Shown: positions 1-9,103 of the stretch, in pieces
Layout: the number at the start of each line of letters is the position of its first letter
How positions within the stretch are numbered: position 1 is the first letter of the stretch
Notes under the pieces: model-generated
What the model saw: the letters and a program-made list of their open reading frames with translations, nothing else
Told to the model about the DNA's origin: nothing
The model's database searches: none
Made by a program: the position numbers and the translations under genes
NCBI RefSeq assembly: GCF_036964905.1
Contig: NZ_JBALHR010000016.1
Span: forward strand, 11,049 to 75,048
From: Gemmobacter denitrificans
Lineage (GTDB): Bacteria > Pseudomonadota > Alphaproteobacteria > Rhodobacterales > Rhodobacteraceae
Reading direction: 5' to 3'
DNA length: 64,000 bases

Positions 1-386
1 AGCGCAATGGATACCGGCGCCGGAATCCCGAAACGGAAGGTCAACTGCCCCATGAGCACCGAAGAAAACACCGCAATCGCACCGACAGACAGGTCAATCC
101 CCGCTGTCAGCACCACGATCGACTGGGCGCATCCAATGATGCCCACAATGGCGATCTGTTGCAGGATGGTGGAGAGCGTGGTGGCCTTGAAGAAATTGTC
201 GGACAACAGGCCAAAGATCACCAGCGCCACCGCCAGCACGATCATCGGCACCGCCGAAGGTGTCTTGTGCAGCCAATGCTGGATCTGTTTCAGCGCTGAT
301 TTTTCTTCCTGAAATTCCGCCACCTTTTCAGAGGCGCCCTTCAGACCTTCCTCGAAACTGGTTGCGGCCTTGGTGTCGGATGACAT
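1..386 (-). CDS. frcC: Sugar ABC transporter permease FrcC-like (3' end cut by window edge)
   Basis: Inner-membrane permease of a ribose/fructose-class (CUT2) sugar importer. Only the N-terminal part is in the window; the gene runs off the left edge. It opens with a charged cytoplasmic stretch of about 45 residues, followed by a hydrophobic helix (MIVLAVALVIFGLL). The signature AGIDLSVGAIAVFSSVLMG is typical of RbsC/FrcC permeases. The ATG at 386 fits this N-terminus. It lies downstream of frcB on the same strand, separated by a strong hairpin, in the order binding protein then permease known from rhizobial frc operons. Family assignment is secure; fructose as substrate is inferred from the strong FrcB resemblance next door. 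Confidence 0.88.
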   Translation of the reverse strand, partial: MSSDTKAATSFEEGLKGASEKVAEFQEEKSALKQIQHWLHKTPSAVPMIVLAVALVIFGLLSDNFFKATTLSTILQQIAIVGIIGCAQSIVVLTAGIDLSVGAIAVFSSVLMGQLTFRFGIPAPVSIA

Positions 387-444
387 GGTCACATTCCCCC
401 TGTTTCGGCCCGCACCGGCTGGTATTCTTTGGGCCGCTTGTGAC

Positions 445-479
445 AAGGGCGGCCCCCGCCGCATGCGCGGGCCGCCCTT
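445..479 (-). promoter_or_regulatory. Intercistronic hairpin between frcB and frcC
   Basis: Perfect 11-bp stem AAGGGCGGCCC / GGGCCGCCCTT around a 13-nt GC-rich loop that can itself partly fold. It lies just after the frcB stop and before frcC on the transcribed strand, and no T-run follows. It is probably an mRNA-stabilising or partial-termination element that keeps the binding protein in excess over the permease, as in many ABC operons. A full terminator is less likely because frcC would then need its own promoter. Confidence 0.6.
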
Positions 480-520
480 GGGTGAGTTTTCAACAGGACC
501 GGGGTCCGATCAAGCGGCGA

Positions 521-1543
521 TCAGCCCCAGCACAGATCGGTGCCCTTGGCGGTGTCGATCGAGTCAACGCCTGCGGCAGGCTTGTCGGTGATCAGCGCCA
601 CGCCGGTGTCGAAGAACGCCTTGCCTTCGGTCGGGGCAGGCTTGCTGCCATCGGCCGCGAATTTGGCAATCGCTTCCACGCCGAGTGCCGCCATCTGCAG
701 CGGGTATTGCTGCGAGGTTGCGCCGATGATGCCATCCTTCACATTGGCAACGCCAGGGCAGCCGCCGTCCACCGACACGATCAGCACGTCCTTTTCGCGA
801 CCGATGGCTTTCAGCGCCTCATAGGCACCGGCAGCCGAAGGCTCGTTGATGGTGTAGACCACGTTGATTTCCGGGTCTTTGGCCAGCAGGCTTTCCATCG
901 CCTTCAGACCACCCTCTTCGTTGCCGGCGGTAACTTCGTTGCCCACGATACGCGGATCGGTTTCGTCGCCCCATTTGTTCGGGTCGGCCAGATCAATGCC
1001 GAAGCCCTGCAGGAAGCCCTGGTCGCGCAGCACGTCCACCGACGGCTGGCTGATGGCAAGATCGAGCATGGCGATCTTGGCATTGGCTGCGGCGTCACCC
1101 AGCGTGGCTTTCGCCCACTGACCAATCAGCAGACCTGCCTGGAAGTTGTCGGTCGCGAAAGTTGCATCCGCCGCATCGATCGGGTCCAGCGGAGTGTCGA
1201 GCGCGATCACCAGAACACCAGCGTCGCGGGCTGCCTTGACCGAATCCACGATGGCCTTGGTGTCAGACGCGGTGATCAGGATCCCCTTGGCACCGTCAGC
1301 GATGCAGGCCTCGATGGCCGCGACCTGGCTTTCATGGTCGCCGTCGATCTTGCCAGCATAGGATTTCAGGGTCACGCCCAGTTCGGCGGCCTTGGCTTCG
1401 GCACCTTCCTTCATCTTCACGAAGAAGGGGTTGGTATCGGTCTTGGTGATCAGGCAGGCCGAAACGCCGTCGGCCATGGCCGGAGCCGCCGAGAACAGCG
1501 CAGCAGCAGCCACACCCACAAGGGCTTTCGCTTTCAGGTTCAT
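521..1543 (-). CDS. frcB: Periplasmic fructose-type sugar-binding protein FrcB
   Basis: 340-residue periplasmic binding protein of the ribose/fructose family. A Sec signal peptide of about 24 residues ends in APAMA before DGVSACLITKTDTNPFF. The body closely follows the rhizobial fructose-binding protein FrcB as I remember it, including KSYAGKIDGDHESQVAAI, LIVSVDGGCPGV and a C-terminal CWG. ATG at 1543 is preceded by GGGAGGAA about 6 nt upstream. It is the first gene of the leftward transport operon, followed by frcC. The AATAAATCA-type inverted repeat at 1657-1677 lies upstream and is the likely control site. Binding of sugars other than fructose (ribose, mannose) cannot be excluded. Confidence 0.9.
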   Translation of the reverse strand: MNLKAKALVGVAAAALFSAAPAMADGVSACLITKTDTNPFFVKMKEGAEAKAAELGVTLKSYAGKIDGDHESQVAAIEACIADGAKGILITASDTKAIVDSVKAARDAGVLVIALDTPLDPIDAADATFATDNFQAGLLIGQWAKATLGDAAANAKIAMLDLAISQPSVDVLRDQGFLQGFGIDLADPNKWGDETDPRIVGNEVTAGNEEGGLKAMESLLAKDPEINVVYTINEPSAAGAYEALKAIGREKDVLIVSVDGGCPGVANVKDGIIGATSQQYPLQMAALGVEAIAKFAADGSKPAPTEGKAFFDTGVALITDKPAAGVDSIDTAKGTDLCWG

Positions 1544-1656
1544 GTGTTCCTCCCAAGGAAACCGGGCCTCTGGCCCCTGATATGTTTCGCAACCGCAACG
1601 CCTCTCCCGTTGCGATTGACGTGAAGAAAGCTGATTCTGCGGGCTGCGTCAACATA

Positions 1657-1677
1657 AATAAATCACTCTGATTTATT
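1657..1677. promoter_or_regulatory. Operator-like inverted repeat, candidate ROK repressor site
   Basis: Perfect 9-bp arms AATAAATCA and TGATTTATT separated by CTC. It is an AT-rich island in high-GC DNA and lies between the leftward frcB operon and the rightward mutarotase/ROK unit. ROK repressors such as NagC/Mlc bind AT-rich palindromes with TTATTT-like arms. Pairing with the ROK gene at 2262 is inferred from location and sequence style. Confidence 0.65.
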
Positions 1678-1770
1678 ATTGACAGGCGCGCCTTCCCCCA
1701 GCAGTCTGGCCTGAATGAATCCTGCCATCGCCCGTTTTACGGGCAAGGGCGCCCCAAGGAAGGCAACCCC

Positions 1771-2205
1771 ATGCTGATCGGCATTCCGCCCCTGCTCGGC
1801 CCCGATCTTCTCTTTACTTTGCGCGCCATGGGCCATGGCGACGAAATTGCCTTGGTCGATGCAAATTACCCCGCGCAGACCGATGCGCGGCGGCTGATCC
1901 GCGCCGATGGCCACGGGATCGAGGCGGTGTTGCGGGCCATTCTGGCGGTGATGCCGCTGGACCGCGATGTTCCCGCCCCGATCCTGCGGGCCAGCCTGAA
2001 CAACGACCCTGCACAGCGCGGGGCAGTACATCACCTGATCGACCGGCTGGGCGCAGAGGCAGGCGTTGCCGTTGCCGCCCTGCCCGGCGCAGAGCTGTAT
2101 CCGCGCGTGCGGGCGGCACATGCCGTGGTCGCCACCGGCGAGACGGCGCTGTTTGCCAATGTCATCCTGCGCAAGGGGGTGGTGGCGCTGGCTGACAGCG
2201 CTTAA
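1771..2205 (+). CDS. RbsD/FucU family sugar mutarotase
   Basis: 144-residue protein of the RbsD/FucU family, which interconverts anomers or ring forms of sugars such as ribose and fucose after uptake. The N-terminal block MLIGIPPLLGPDLLF, RAMGHGDEI with the family's catalytic-type histidine, and LVDANYPA are characteristic, and the length is normal. The ATG follows AAGGAAGGC. It sits between divergent frcB and the co-directional ROK gene, so it probably serves the sugar imported by the Frc system. Whether it acts on fructose, fucose or ribose cannot be read from the sequence. Confidence 0.85.
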   Translation: MLIGIPPLLGPDLLFTLRAMGHGDEIALVDANYPAQTDARRLIRADGHGIEAVLRAILAVMPLDRDVPAPILRASLNNDPAQRGAVHHLIDRLGAEAGVAVAALPGAELYPRVRAAHAVVATGETALFANVILRKGVVALADSA

Positions 2206-2261
2206 GGGGGGTTCGCGGCCCAGGCGGCCAGTTTTGCCAGACGCAGCGATCGGGGAGGATC

Positions 2262-3497
2262 ATGCGCAGCACGGATGACATGACGGATCGCAGCCCGACC
2301 GAACCAACCGCCGCCGCCCCGGTGGCACGGGGGTCGAACCAATCGGGCATGCGGGCGCACAATGAAAGATTGGTGCTCAGCCTCGTGCGCCAATATGGCG
2401 CATTGGCGAAATCCGATATCGCGCGAATGACCGGCCTGTCGGCGCAGACAGTTTCGGTCATCATGCGGGCGCTGGAACAGGACGGGCTGCTGATGCGCGG
2501 CGAACCGCAGCGCGGGCGGATCGGTCAGCCATCGGTGCCAATGTCCCTGGCCCCCGATGGTGCCTTTTTCCTGGGCCTGAAAATCGGGCGGCGGTCGGCC
2601 GACCTGATCCTGGCGGATTTCACCGGCCAGTTGCGGGCCATGAAGCGGCGCACCTATCGCTATCCCACACCTAATGCCGTGCTGGGATTTCTGGCCGAAA
2701 CCCTGCCTGAAATCCGCGCGGGCATGCCCTCCGGCACGCAAGACCGGATCAGCGGCATGGGGGTGGCGATGCCCTTCGAATTGTGGAGCTGGGTTCAGTA
2801 TATCGGGGCACCGCAATCCGCCATGGATGCCTGGCGCAGCCGCGACATTGCCGCCGAGCTGACCGAAGTGGTCGGCTTGCCCGTCACCATCCAGAACGAT
2901 GCCACCGCCGCCTGCGGCGCGGAACTGGTCTTCGGCACCAGTGAAAAGCCGAATGATTTCCTGTATTTCTATTGCGGCTTTTTCATCGGCGGCGGGCTTG
3001 TCATCAACGGACAACTGTTCACGGGGCGCAATGGCAATGCGGCGGGCGTCGGGCCCATGCCTGTGCCGGGGCGGGACGGGCGGATGCGGCGGTTGCTGAC
3101 GGTGGCATCGCTGTCCACCCTCGCGGGCGCGCTGGAAAGCGCCGGGCAGCCATCGGATTTCCTGTGGGAGAACCCCGAGGAATGGGTGCTGCCCCCGGCC
3201 ATTCTGGAAACATGGATCGAAGATGCCGCGCAGGGGCTTGCAGCGGCCATCCTGTCCGCCTCGGCACTGGTTGAACCTGGCGCGGTGTTGATCGATGGCT
3301 GGATGCCCCAATCCATCCGCGCGGCCCTGACTGAACGCACCCGCGCGGTGTTTCACAGCCTGGATCTGGCAGGAATCGAACCTCCGGTGATCCGCGAAGG
3401 CACGGTCGGCGCGGGGGCGCGGGCGCTTGGCGCGGCGGCCATTCCCTTGTCGCAGCGCTATCTGCTGGAAACCGGCCCGATGCTTACCGAGGGTTGA
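2262..3497 (+). CDS. frcR: ROK family transcriptional regulator (FrcR-like)
   Basis: 411-residue ROK regulator. An N-terminal winged helix-turn-helix (about residues 30-90, LVRQYGALAKSDIARMTGLS then TVSVIMRALEQDGLL) precedes a sugar-kinase-like ROK domain (NDATAACGAELVFG, FIGGGLVINGQLFTG). The start is supported by GGGGAGG just upstream. It follows the mutarotase gene by 56 nt and lies next to frcBC, matching the frcR-frcB neighbourhood of rhizobia. Inferred role: repression of the divergent fructose uptake operon through the 1657-1677 inverted repeat, relieved by sugar binding. The specific name rests on context. Confidence 0.85.
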   Translation: MRSTDDMTDRSPTEPTAAAPVARGSNQSGMRAHNERLVLSLVRQYGALAKSDIARMTGLSAQTVSVIMRALEQDGLLMRGEPQRGRIGQPSVPMSLAPDGAFFLGLKIGRRSADLILADFTGQLRAMKRRTYRYPTPNAVLGFLAETLPEIRAGMPSGTQDRISGMGVAMPFELWSWVQYIGAPQSAMDAWRSRDIAAELTEVVGLPVTIQNDATAACGAELVFGTSEKPNDFLYFYCGFFIGGGLVINGQLFTGRNGNAAGVGPMPVPGRDGRMRRLLTVASLSTLAGALESAGQPSDFLWENPEEWVLPPAILETWIEDAAQGLAAAILSASALVEPGAVLIDGWMPQSIRAALTERTRAVFHSLDLAGIEPPVIREGTVGAGARALGAAAIPLSQRYLLETGPMLTEG

Positions 3498-3658
3498 CGG
3501 GGCAAGTTAGCGCAAACGGGCCGCGAAAATCGGTATGCCACGGCATACATGATTGACAGGGGACAAGCTCTTGGCAAAGACGGGGGATGACCCTAAGTCT
3601 GGGTCTCGCACGACCAGACACCCGACGCCCGAGACGGCCCCTGCAAGAAAGCCCCGGA

Positions 3659-6496
3659 ATGTCCCTTGCCTTGATCGCTGCGCTGCCTTTTCTGGGCGCG
3701 CTTCTTCCCGGTCTGATGATCCGCGCGGGGCGCAATGCCTGCGCCTTGCTGACCGGATCGGTTACCGCGCTTGCGCTTCTTGGGATCCTGCTGCACGCCC
3801 CCACGATCCTGGGCGGCGGAGTCGTGGAAACCCGCATTACATGGGTACCGGCCCTGGGGCTGGCTGCCGATTTCCGGCTGGACGGTCTGGGGCTGCTGTT
3901 CGCCGGGCTGATCCTGGGCATCGGGCTGCTCATCATCCTTTATGCACGGTTCTACCTCGCAAAGACCGATCCGATGGGGCAGTTCTACAGCTATCTGATG
4001 CTGTTTCAGGGCGCGATGGTGGGGATCGTGCTATCGGACAACATCCTGCTGCTGCTGGTGTTCTGGGAGCTGACCTCGCTGTCATCCTTCCTGCTGATCG
4101 GATACTGGAAACACCTGCCCGAAGGTCGGCAAGGTGCGCGCATGGCGCTGGCCGTGACTGGTGGCGGCGGGCTGGCCATGATCGCGGGCATGCTGATCCT
4201 TGGCCAGATTGCGGGCACCAACACCATTTCCGGCATCATCGCGGCAGGCGATGCGATCCGCGCCAGCGACTGGTACTTGCCCGCGCTGATCCTGATCCTG
4301 CTGGGCTGCTTTACCAAATCGGCGCAATTCCCGTTCCATTTCTGGCTACCGCATGCCATGGCGGCGCCAACCCCGGTTTCGGCCTATCTGCATTCCGCCA
4401 CCATGGTGAAGGCGGGCATCTTCCTGATGGCGCGGTTGTGGCCTGCACTGGCGGGTACGCCGGAATGGTTCTGGCTGGTAACTGGCGCGGGCCTTGTCAC
4501 CATGCTGATCGGGGCCAAGATCGCCTTGTTCAAGCATGATCTGAAGGCGCTTCTAGCCTTTTCGACCGTCAGCCATCTGGGCCTCATCACCATGTTGCTG
4601 GGATTTGGCACCAAGGCCGCGGCCACGGTCGCAGTGTTCCACATCCTGAACCACGCCACTTTCAAGGCGGCATTGTTCATGAGCGCAGGCATCGTCGATC
4701 ACGAAACCCACACCCGCGACATCCGGCGACTGGGCGGTTTGCGGCACCTGATGCCGGTAACCTTTGCCATCGTGGTGATCGCCGGCCTTTCGATGGCGGG
4801 CTTGCCCCCTTTCAACGGGTTCCTGTCCAAGGAAATGATGCTGGAAGAGGCCGCCCATACTGCGCCCTGGGTCATCCCGGTGCTGACCCTGATCGCCGCC
4901 ACCTTTTCGGTCGCCTACAGTTTCCGCCTGATCGCCCATACCTTTCTGGGGGCCGAACGGCACGATTACCCGCACCACCCGCATGATCCCGGCTTTGGCC
5001 TTTGGGCCGCGCCGGCGCTGCTGGCTGTGCTGGTGGTGCTGATCGGCCTGATGCCGATGACATTCGCCAGCGGTCTGGTCGATGTTGCGGCAGGTGCCGT
5101 CACGGGAGAGGCGGTGAAGGTCAAGATCATCCATTGGCACGGGCTGCACAGCCCGGCGCTGTGGATGTCGCTTGCGGCGGTCGGCGGCGGTCTGGCCCTG
5201 CTTGGCCTGTTCCCGGCACTGCTGCGCCTGTGGGACGCGGCCCCCCGCCCCGAAGCCAAACGCATGTTCGATACGGTGATCGAGACGCTGGCCGCGCTGG
5301 CACGGGGTATTGACCGGCGCTTGCATGGCGGCAATCTGGCCGATTACCTGTGGATCGCCTGTGCGACCATTGCGGGCCTCGGGCTCTGGGCCTTCCTGAC
5401 CGGCAGCCATGTTGCCGGGGGTCAAGCCCTGCAACCTGTGCCGCCGGTGGTCGCGGTGGGATGGTTCGCGCTGATGGTCGGATCGCTCGCCGTCGCCATC
5501 TGGCATCGCCAGCGCCTGCTGGTCTTGATCCTGATTTCGATTGTGGGGCTGATGGTTTCGGTCGGCTTCGCCTATCTGTCGGCCCCCGATCTGGCGCTGA
5601 CCCAGATTTCGGTAGAGGTGGCAACGGTCATCCTGCTGTTGCTGGCGTTGAACTTCCTGCCCAAGACCACGCCAGTAGATACGGCAACGCCGCGCCGGGT
5701 ACTGGATCTTGGTCTGGCCGCGACGGGTGGTCTGCTGGTGGGCGGGCTGATCTATGCCCTGCTGACCCGGGATTTCGCCTTCCCGTCGATTGCCGATTAC
5801 CACCTTGAGAATTCCAAGACGCTGGGCGGCGGCACCAATGTGGTGAACGTGATCCTGGTGGACTTCCGCGGCTATGATACCTTCGGCGAAATCACCGTTC
5901 TGGGCATTGCCGCAACGCTGATCTATGCGCTGACCGAAAGCCTGCTGCGCCCCGGTCCGGCCAGCGACAGGCTGCGCCATTGGGAAAATGACACGCAGGA
6001 TGCGGGCGACCGTCACCCGATGATGATGGTCGTGGCCACACGCATGATGCTGCCTGTCGCGTTGATGGTGGGCATCTACATCTTCCTGCGCGGCCATAAT
6101 GTGCCGGGTGGCGGGTTCATCGCCGGTCTGGTCGTCGCCATCGCGCTGGTCATGCAATACATGGCCTCGGGCTTTGGCTGGACAGCGGCGCGTCAGCGGA
6201 TCGATTACCATGGCCTGATTGGTGCCGGCATCCTGGTCGCCGCCGCCACGGGCATCGGGTCCTGGTTCGCAGGGCGCCCCTTCATGACCTCGAACTACGG
6301 TTACTTCGAGATCTGGCCGCTGGAAAAGTTCGAACTCGCCACGGCCGCACTGTTCGATCTTGGCGTGTTCCTGACCGTGCTGGGGGCCGTGATGCTGGCG
6401 CTGTCGTCCTTGACGCGGATCGCCATCCGTGCCGGACAGAAGGTGAATGTCGAGGCCTATGACATGCAGGATCGCATGGGCGGGGAGGAGCATTGA
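3659..6496 (+). CDS. mnhA: Mrp cation/proton antiporter subunit A, fused A/B type
   Basis: About 945 residues from the ATG at 3659; an upstream in-frame extension to 3587 lacks membrane or family character. The first 760 or so residues form the NuoL/MrpA-type multispanning subunit (for example LLLLVFWELTSLSSFLLIGYW, FWLPHAMAAPTPVSAYLHSA, LAFSTVSHLGLITMLLG). The C-terminal 150 or so carry the MrpB domain (FLRGHNVPGGGFIAGLVVA). This fusion is typical of group 2 (PhaAB) Mrp systems. It is the first gene of a tightly packed six-gene operon. The complex exports Na+ or K+ in exchange for protons at the inner membrane and supports pH and salt homeostasis. Confidence 0.93.
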   Translation: MSLALIAALPFLGALLPGLMIRAGRNACALLTGSVTALALLGILLHAPTILGGGVVETRITWVPALGLAADFRLDGLGLLFAGLILGIGLLIILYARFYLAKTDPMGQFYSYLMLFQGAMVGIVLSDNILLLLVFWELTSLSSFLLIGYWKHLPEGRQGARMALAVTGGGGLAMIAGMLILGQIAGTNTISGIIAAGDAIRASDWYLPALILILLGCFTKSAQFPFHFWLPHAMAAPTPVSAYLHSATMVKAGIFLMARLWPALAGTPEWFWLVTGAGLVTMLIGAKIALFKHDLKALLAFSTVSHLGLITMLLGFGTKAAATVAVFHILNHATFKAALFMSAGIVDHETHTRDIRRLGGLRHLMPVTFAIVVIAGLSMAGLPPFNGFLSKEMMLEEAAHTAPWVIPVLTLIAATFSVAYSFRLIAHTFLGAERHDYPHHPHDPGFGLWAAPALLAVLVVLIGLMPMTFASGLVDVAAGAVTGEAVKVKIIHWHGLHSPALWMSLAAVGGGLALLGLFPALLRLWDAAPRPEAKRMFDTVIETLAALARGIDRRLHGGNLADYLWIACATIAGLGLWAFLTGSHVAGGQALQPVPPVVAVGWFALMVGSLAVAIWHRQRLLVLILISIVGLMVSVGFAYLSAPDLALTQISVEVATVILLLLALNFLPKTTPVDTATPRRVLDLGLAATGGLLVGGLIYALLTRDFAFPSIADYHLENSKTLGGGTNVVNVILVDFRGYDTFGEITVLGIAATLIYALTESLLRPGPASDRLRHWENDTQDAGDRHPMMMVVATRMMLPVALMVGIYIFLRGHNVPGGGFIAGLVVAIALVMQYMASGFGWTAARQRIDYHGLIGAGILVAAATGIGSWFAGRPFMTSNYGYFEIWPLEKFELATAALFDLGVFLTVLGAVMLALSSLTRIAIRAGQKVNVEAYDMQDRMGGEEH

Positions 6497-6497
6497 G

Positions 6498-6830
6498 ATG
6501 GAACTTCTGATTGCCCTTGCCGTCGGCACCATGACGGCTGTCGGCATTTACCTGATCCTGCGCCGCCGCGCCTTTCCGGTGATCGTGGGCCTGTCAATGC
6601 TGTCCTATGCCTGCAACGTGTTCATCTTTGCCTCGGGCCGCGTCGTGGCCGGGCTGCCCCCCATCCTGTCGAAAGGGGCCCCAGACTATACTGATCCGAT
6701 GCCGCAGGCCCTAGTGCTGACGGCCATCGTGATTTCTTTCGGGATGACGGCGGTCATCGTGATGATGGCGCTCGGCTCTTTCCTGCAATCGGGCCATGAC
6801 AAGGTCGATATGGGCGAGGATGCCGAATGA
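6498..6830 (+). CDS. mnhC: Mrp antiporter subunit C
   Basis: 110-residue NuoK-like membrane subunit with three hydrophobic helices (LLIALAVGTMTAVGIYLIL, VIVGLSMLSYACNVFIFASG, ALVLTAIVISFGMTAVIVMM) and the family motif DPMPQALVLTAIVI. The ATG at 6498, one base after the mnhA stop with GGGGAGGAG upstream, gives the normal length; the longer reading from 6447 adds a non-family extension. The last codons overlap mnhD by 4 nt, indicating translational coupling. Confidence 0.93.
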   Translation: MELLIALAVGTMTAVGIYLILRRRAFPVIVGLSMLSYACNVFIFASGRVVAGLPPILSKGAPDYTDPMPQALVLTAIVISFGMTAVIVMMALGSFLQSGHDKVDMGEDAE

Positions 6831-8335
6831 TGATGAACCACTGGATCATCGTGCCGGTCGTGCTGCCGGCGATCATGGGGGCCTTCACCCTGCTGGCCCT
6901 GCGGCATGACCTTGTGCTGGCGCGCATCTTTTCGGTGGCGGCCACCGTCGCACTGCTGGCCGTGGCCGCTGCGCTGCTGATCGCCACCAGTTCTGCCCCG
7001 CCCGAAGTGTACCGTCTTGGCAACTGGCCCGCGCCTTTCGGCATCGTGCTGGTGCTGGACCGGTTGTCGGCCCTTATGGTCACGCTGACGGCGCTGCTGG
7101 CGCTGGTGGTGCAGCTTTACGCGATCGGCACCGGCTGGGATGGCAAAGGGCGGCATTTCCACGCGCTGTGGCAGTTTCAATTGATGGGCGTCTGCGGGGC
7201 CTTTCTGACCGGCGATGCCTTCAACCTGTTCGTCTTCTTCGAAGTGCTGCTGATCGCCAGCTATGGTCTGATGATCCATGGCGGGGGCCGGGCCCGGCTG
7301 AAAGCAGGCGTGCAATATGTGGCCTATAACCTTGTCGGCTCGACCCTGTTCCTGTTTGCGCTGGCCACGATCTATTCGGTGACTGGCACGCTGAACATGG
7401 CCGATCTGGCGGCGAAACTGCCGCAACTGCCTGAAGGTGATTTCGCACTGATCCGGGTGGCAGGGGTGATGTTGCTGATGGTCTTTGCCATCAAGGGCGC
7501 GCTGGTGCCGCTGCAGTTCTGGCTGCCCGCCACTTATGCGCAGGCGCCGGGGCCGGTCTCCGCCCTGTTTGCCGTCATGACAAAGGTTGGTGCCTATGCG
7601 GTGATCCGCTGCTATACCCTGTTCTTCTCCCCTGCCCTGCCCGCAACCGGCGAGATGTTCGCCGATCTTCTGTGGATCGGCGCGCTGATGACGCTGGCCC
7701 TGGGCGGGATTGGCGTTCTGGGCGCGCGCAGTCTGGGCGGCCTGGCTGCCATGGCCGCGGTCACCTCCATGGGCACGCTGTTTCTGGCCGTGTCGCAGTT
7801 CAGCGCGGTGGGCCTGTCGGCGGCGCTGTATTATGCGCTGCATTCCACGCTGGCCGCTGCCGCACTGTTCCTGATCACGGACATGGTGGGCCGTCGCCGT
7901 GGCGATGTGCTGCTGACAGCCCAAGGCCCCATCGCGCAGCAGGGGCTGATTGCCACACTGTTCATGGCTGCAGCAATCGCCATGGCCGGGATGCCGCCTT
8001 TGTCGGGCTTTCTGGGTAAGCTGATGGTGCTGGATGCGACGCGCGGGCCGCAGATTGCCTTGGGATGGAGCTTTGTTCTGGGCAGTTCGTTCCTTGTGAT
8101 CCTTGGATTTGCTCGGGCGGGTTCCACCCTGTTCTGGAAGTCGCATGAAACCGGTGGCACCCCGGCCCCGCAGGCGTCTGAGCCGCTGGCCATAACGGCC
8201 ATCGGGCTGCTGCTGGCAGGCCTGGTGGCCCTGACCGTTCTGGCCGGGCCGATCAGCGACTGGATGGCCGATACGGCGGCGGCCCTGCTGGACCCCTCCG
8301 CCTATATCGCCGCCAATACCCTGGGTAAGAGGTAA
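6827..8335 (+). CDS. mnhD: Mrp antiporter subunit D
   Basis: 502-residue NuoN/MrpD-type proton-translocating subunit with about 14 hydrophobic segments. Recognisable stretches include GDAFNLFVFFEVLLIASYGL, FAIKGALVPLQFWLPATYAQ and SALFAVMTKVGAYAVIRCYT, where the buried Lys and Glu form part of the proton path in this family. Its ATG overlaps the mnhC stop by 4 nt and only 3 nt separate its stop from mnhE, so it is an internal cistron of the Mrp operon. Confidence 0.94.
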   Translation: MMMNHWIIVPVVLPAIMGAFTLLALRHDLVLARIFSVAATVALLAVAAALLIATSSAPPEVYRLGNWPAPFGIVLVLDRLSALMVTLTALLALVVQLYAIGTGWDGKGRHFHALWQFQLMGVCGAFLTGDAFNLFVFFEVLLIASYGLMIHGGGRARLKAGVQYVAYNLVGSTLFLFALATIYSVTGTLNMADLAAKLPQLPEGDFALIRVAGVMLLMVFAIKGALVPLQFWLPATYAQAPGPVSALFAVMTKVGAYAVIRCYTLFFSPALPATGEMFADLLWIGALMTLALGGIGVLGARSLGGLAAMAAVTSMGTLFLAVSQFSAVGLSAALYYALHSTLAAAALFLITDMVGRRRGDVLLTAQGPIAQQGLIATLFMAAAIAMAGMPPLSGFLGKLMVLDATRGPQIALGWSFVLGSSFLVILGFARAGSTLFWKSHETGGTPAPQASEPLAITAIGLLLAGLVALTVLAGPISDWMADTAAALLDPSAYIAANTLGKR

Positions 8336-8338
8336 GCC

Positions 8339-8830
8339 ATGCTGCGCAAGTTCCTGCCCCATCCCGGCCTGTCGCTTCTGCTGATCCTCGTCTGGCTGAT
8401 GCTGGTGAACGAGTTCAAATGGGGCAGTCTGGTCTTTGCCGCCATCCTCGCCATTATCCTGCCGATCCTGACCGCGCCCTATTGGCCCGGTCGCCCGATC
8501 ATCCGCAACTGGCCCGCCGTCGCCGAATATGTGCTGATCGTGATCTGGGATATCGTGAAGTCCAACATCACGGTGGCGCTGATCGTGCTGTTCAAACCGG
8601 CGCGTGACATTACGCCGCTCTGGGTCACCGTGCCGCTGGATGTCACCAGCCCCGAGGCGATCACCGTGCTGGCGGGCACCATCACCATGACACCGGGCAC
8701 TGTGACCGCCGATATTTCCGCAGATGGCAAGGCATTGCTGATCCATTGCCTTGATGCGACCGATGCCGATGCGGTGCGCGATGACATCAAGGCCCGCTAT
8801 GAAGCCCGCCTGAAAAGGATCTTCACATGA
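8339..8830 (+). CDS. mnhE: Mrp antiporter subunit E
   Basis: 163-residue MrpE protein. Two N-terminal membrane helices (LSLLLILVWLMLVNEF, LVFAAILAIILPIL) are followed by a cytoplasmic domain with the family stretches YVLIVIWDIVKSNITVA and TMTPGTVTADI. Length and order are normal for an Mrp operon. The stop overlaps the mnhF start (ATGA). Confidence 0.93.
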   Translation: MLRKFLPHPGLSLLLILVWLMLVNEFKWGSLVFAAILAIILPILTAPYWPGRPIIRNWPAVAEYVLIVIWDIVKSNITVALIVLFKPARDITPLWVTVPLDVTSPEAITVLAGTITMTPGTVTADISADGKALLIHCLDATDADAVRDDIKARYEARLKRIFT

Positions 8831-9096
8831 TCGATATGGCCCTCACCTTTGCCTTTGCCTGTTTCGGCCTTGGCTTCGCCATGTGCCTGTGGCGCACGAT
8901 CTTTGCGCCATCCGTGCCGGATCGCATTCTGGCGCTGGATACGATGGTGGTGAATGTGATCGCCCTGATCGTGCTGTATGGCGCGGTCACCGACAGCGGG
9001 CTTTACTTCGAGGCGGCGCTGCTGTTCGCGATGACCGGCTTCGTGTCTTCGGTCGCCTATGCCAAGTTCATCCTGCGCGGCGACATCATCGAGTGA
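8827..9096 (+). CDS. mnhF: Mrp antiporter subunit F
   Basis: 89-residue, three-helix MrpF subunit with the conserved VPDRILALDTMVVNVIALIV segment. Start overlaps mnhE by 4 nt and mnhG follows after 7 nt. MrpF homologues in other bacteria include bile-salt exporters, but here the complete A-G set makes the antiporter role clear. Confidence 0.93.
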   Translation: MIDMALTFAFACFGLGFAMCLWRTIFAPSVPDRILALDTMVVNVIALIVLYGAVTDSGLYFEAALLFAMTGFVSSVAYAKFILRGDIIE

Positions 9097-9103
9097 GGGG
9101 CAC

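Noticed and set aside
4553..6547. Minus-strand open frame opposite mnhA
   Set aside because: His/Gln/Arg-rich shadow; mnhA on the other strand has unmistakable family sequence.
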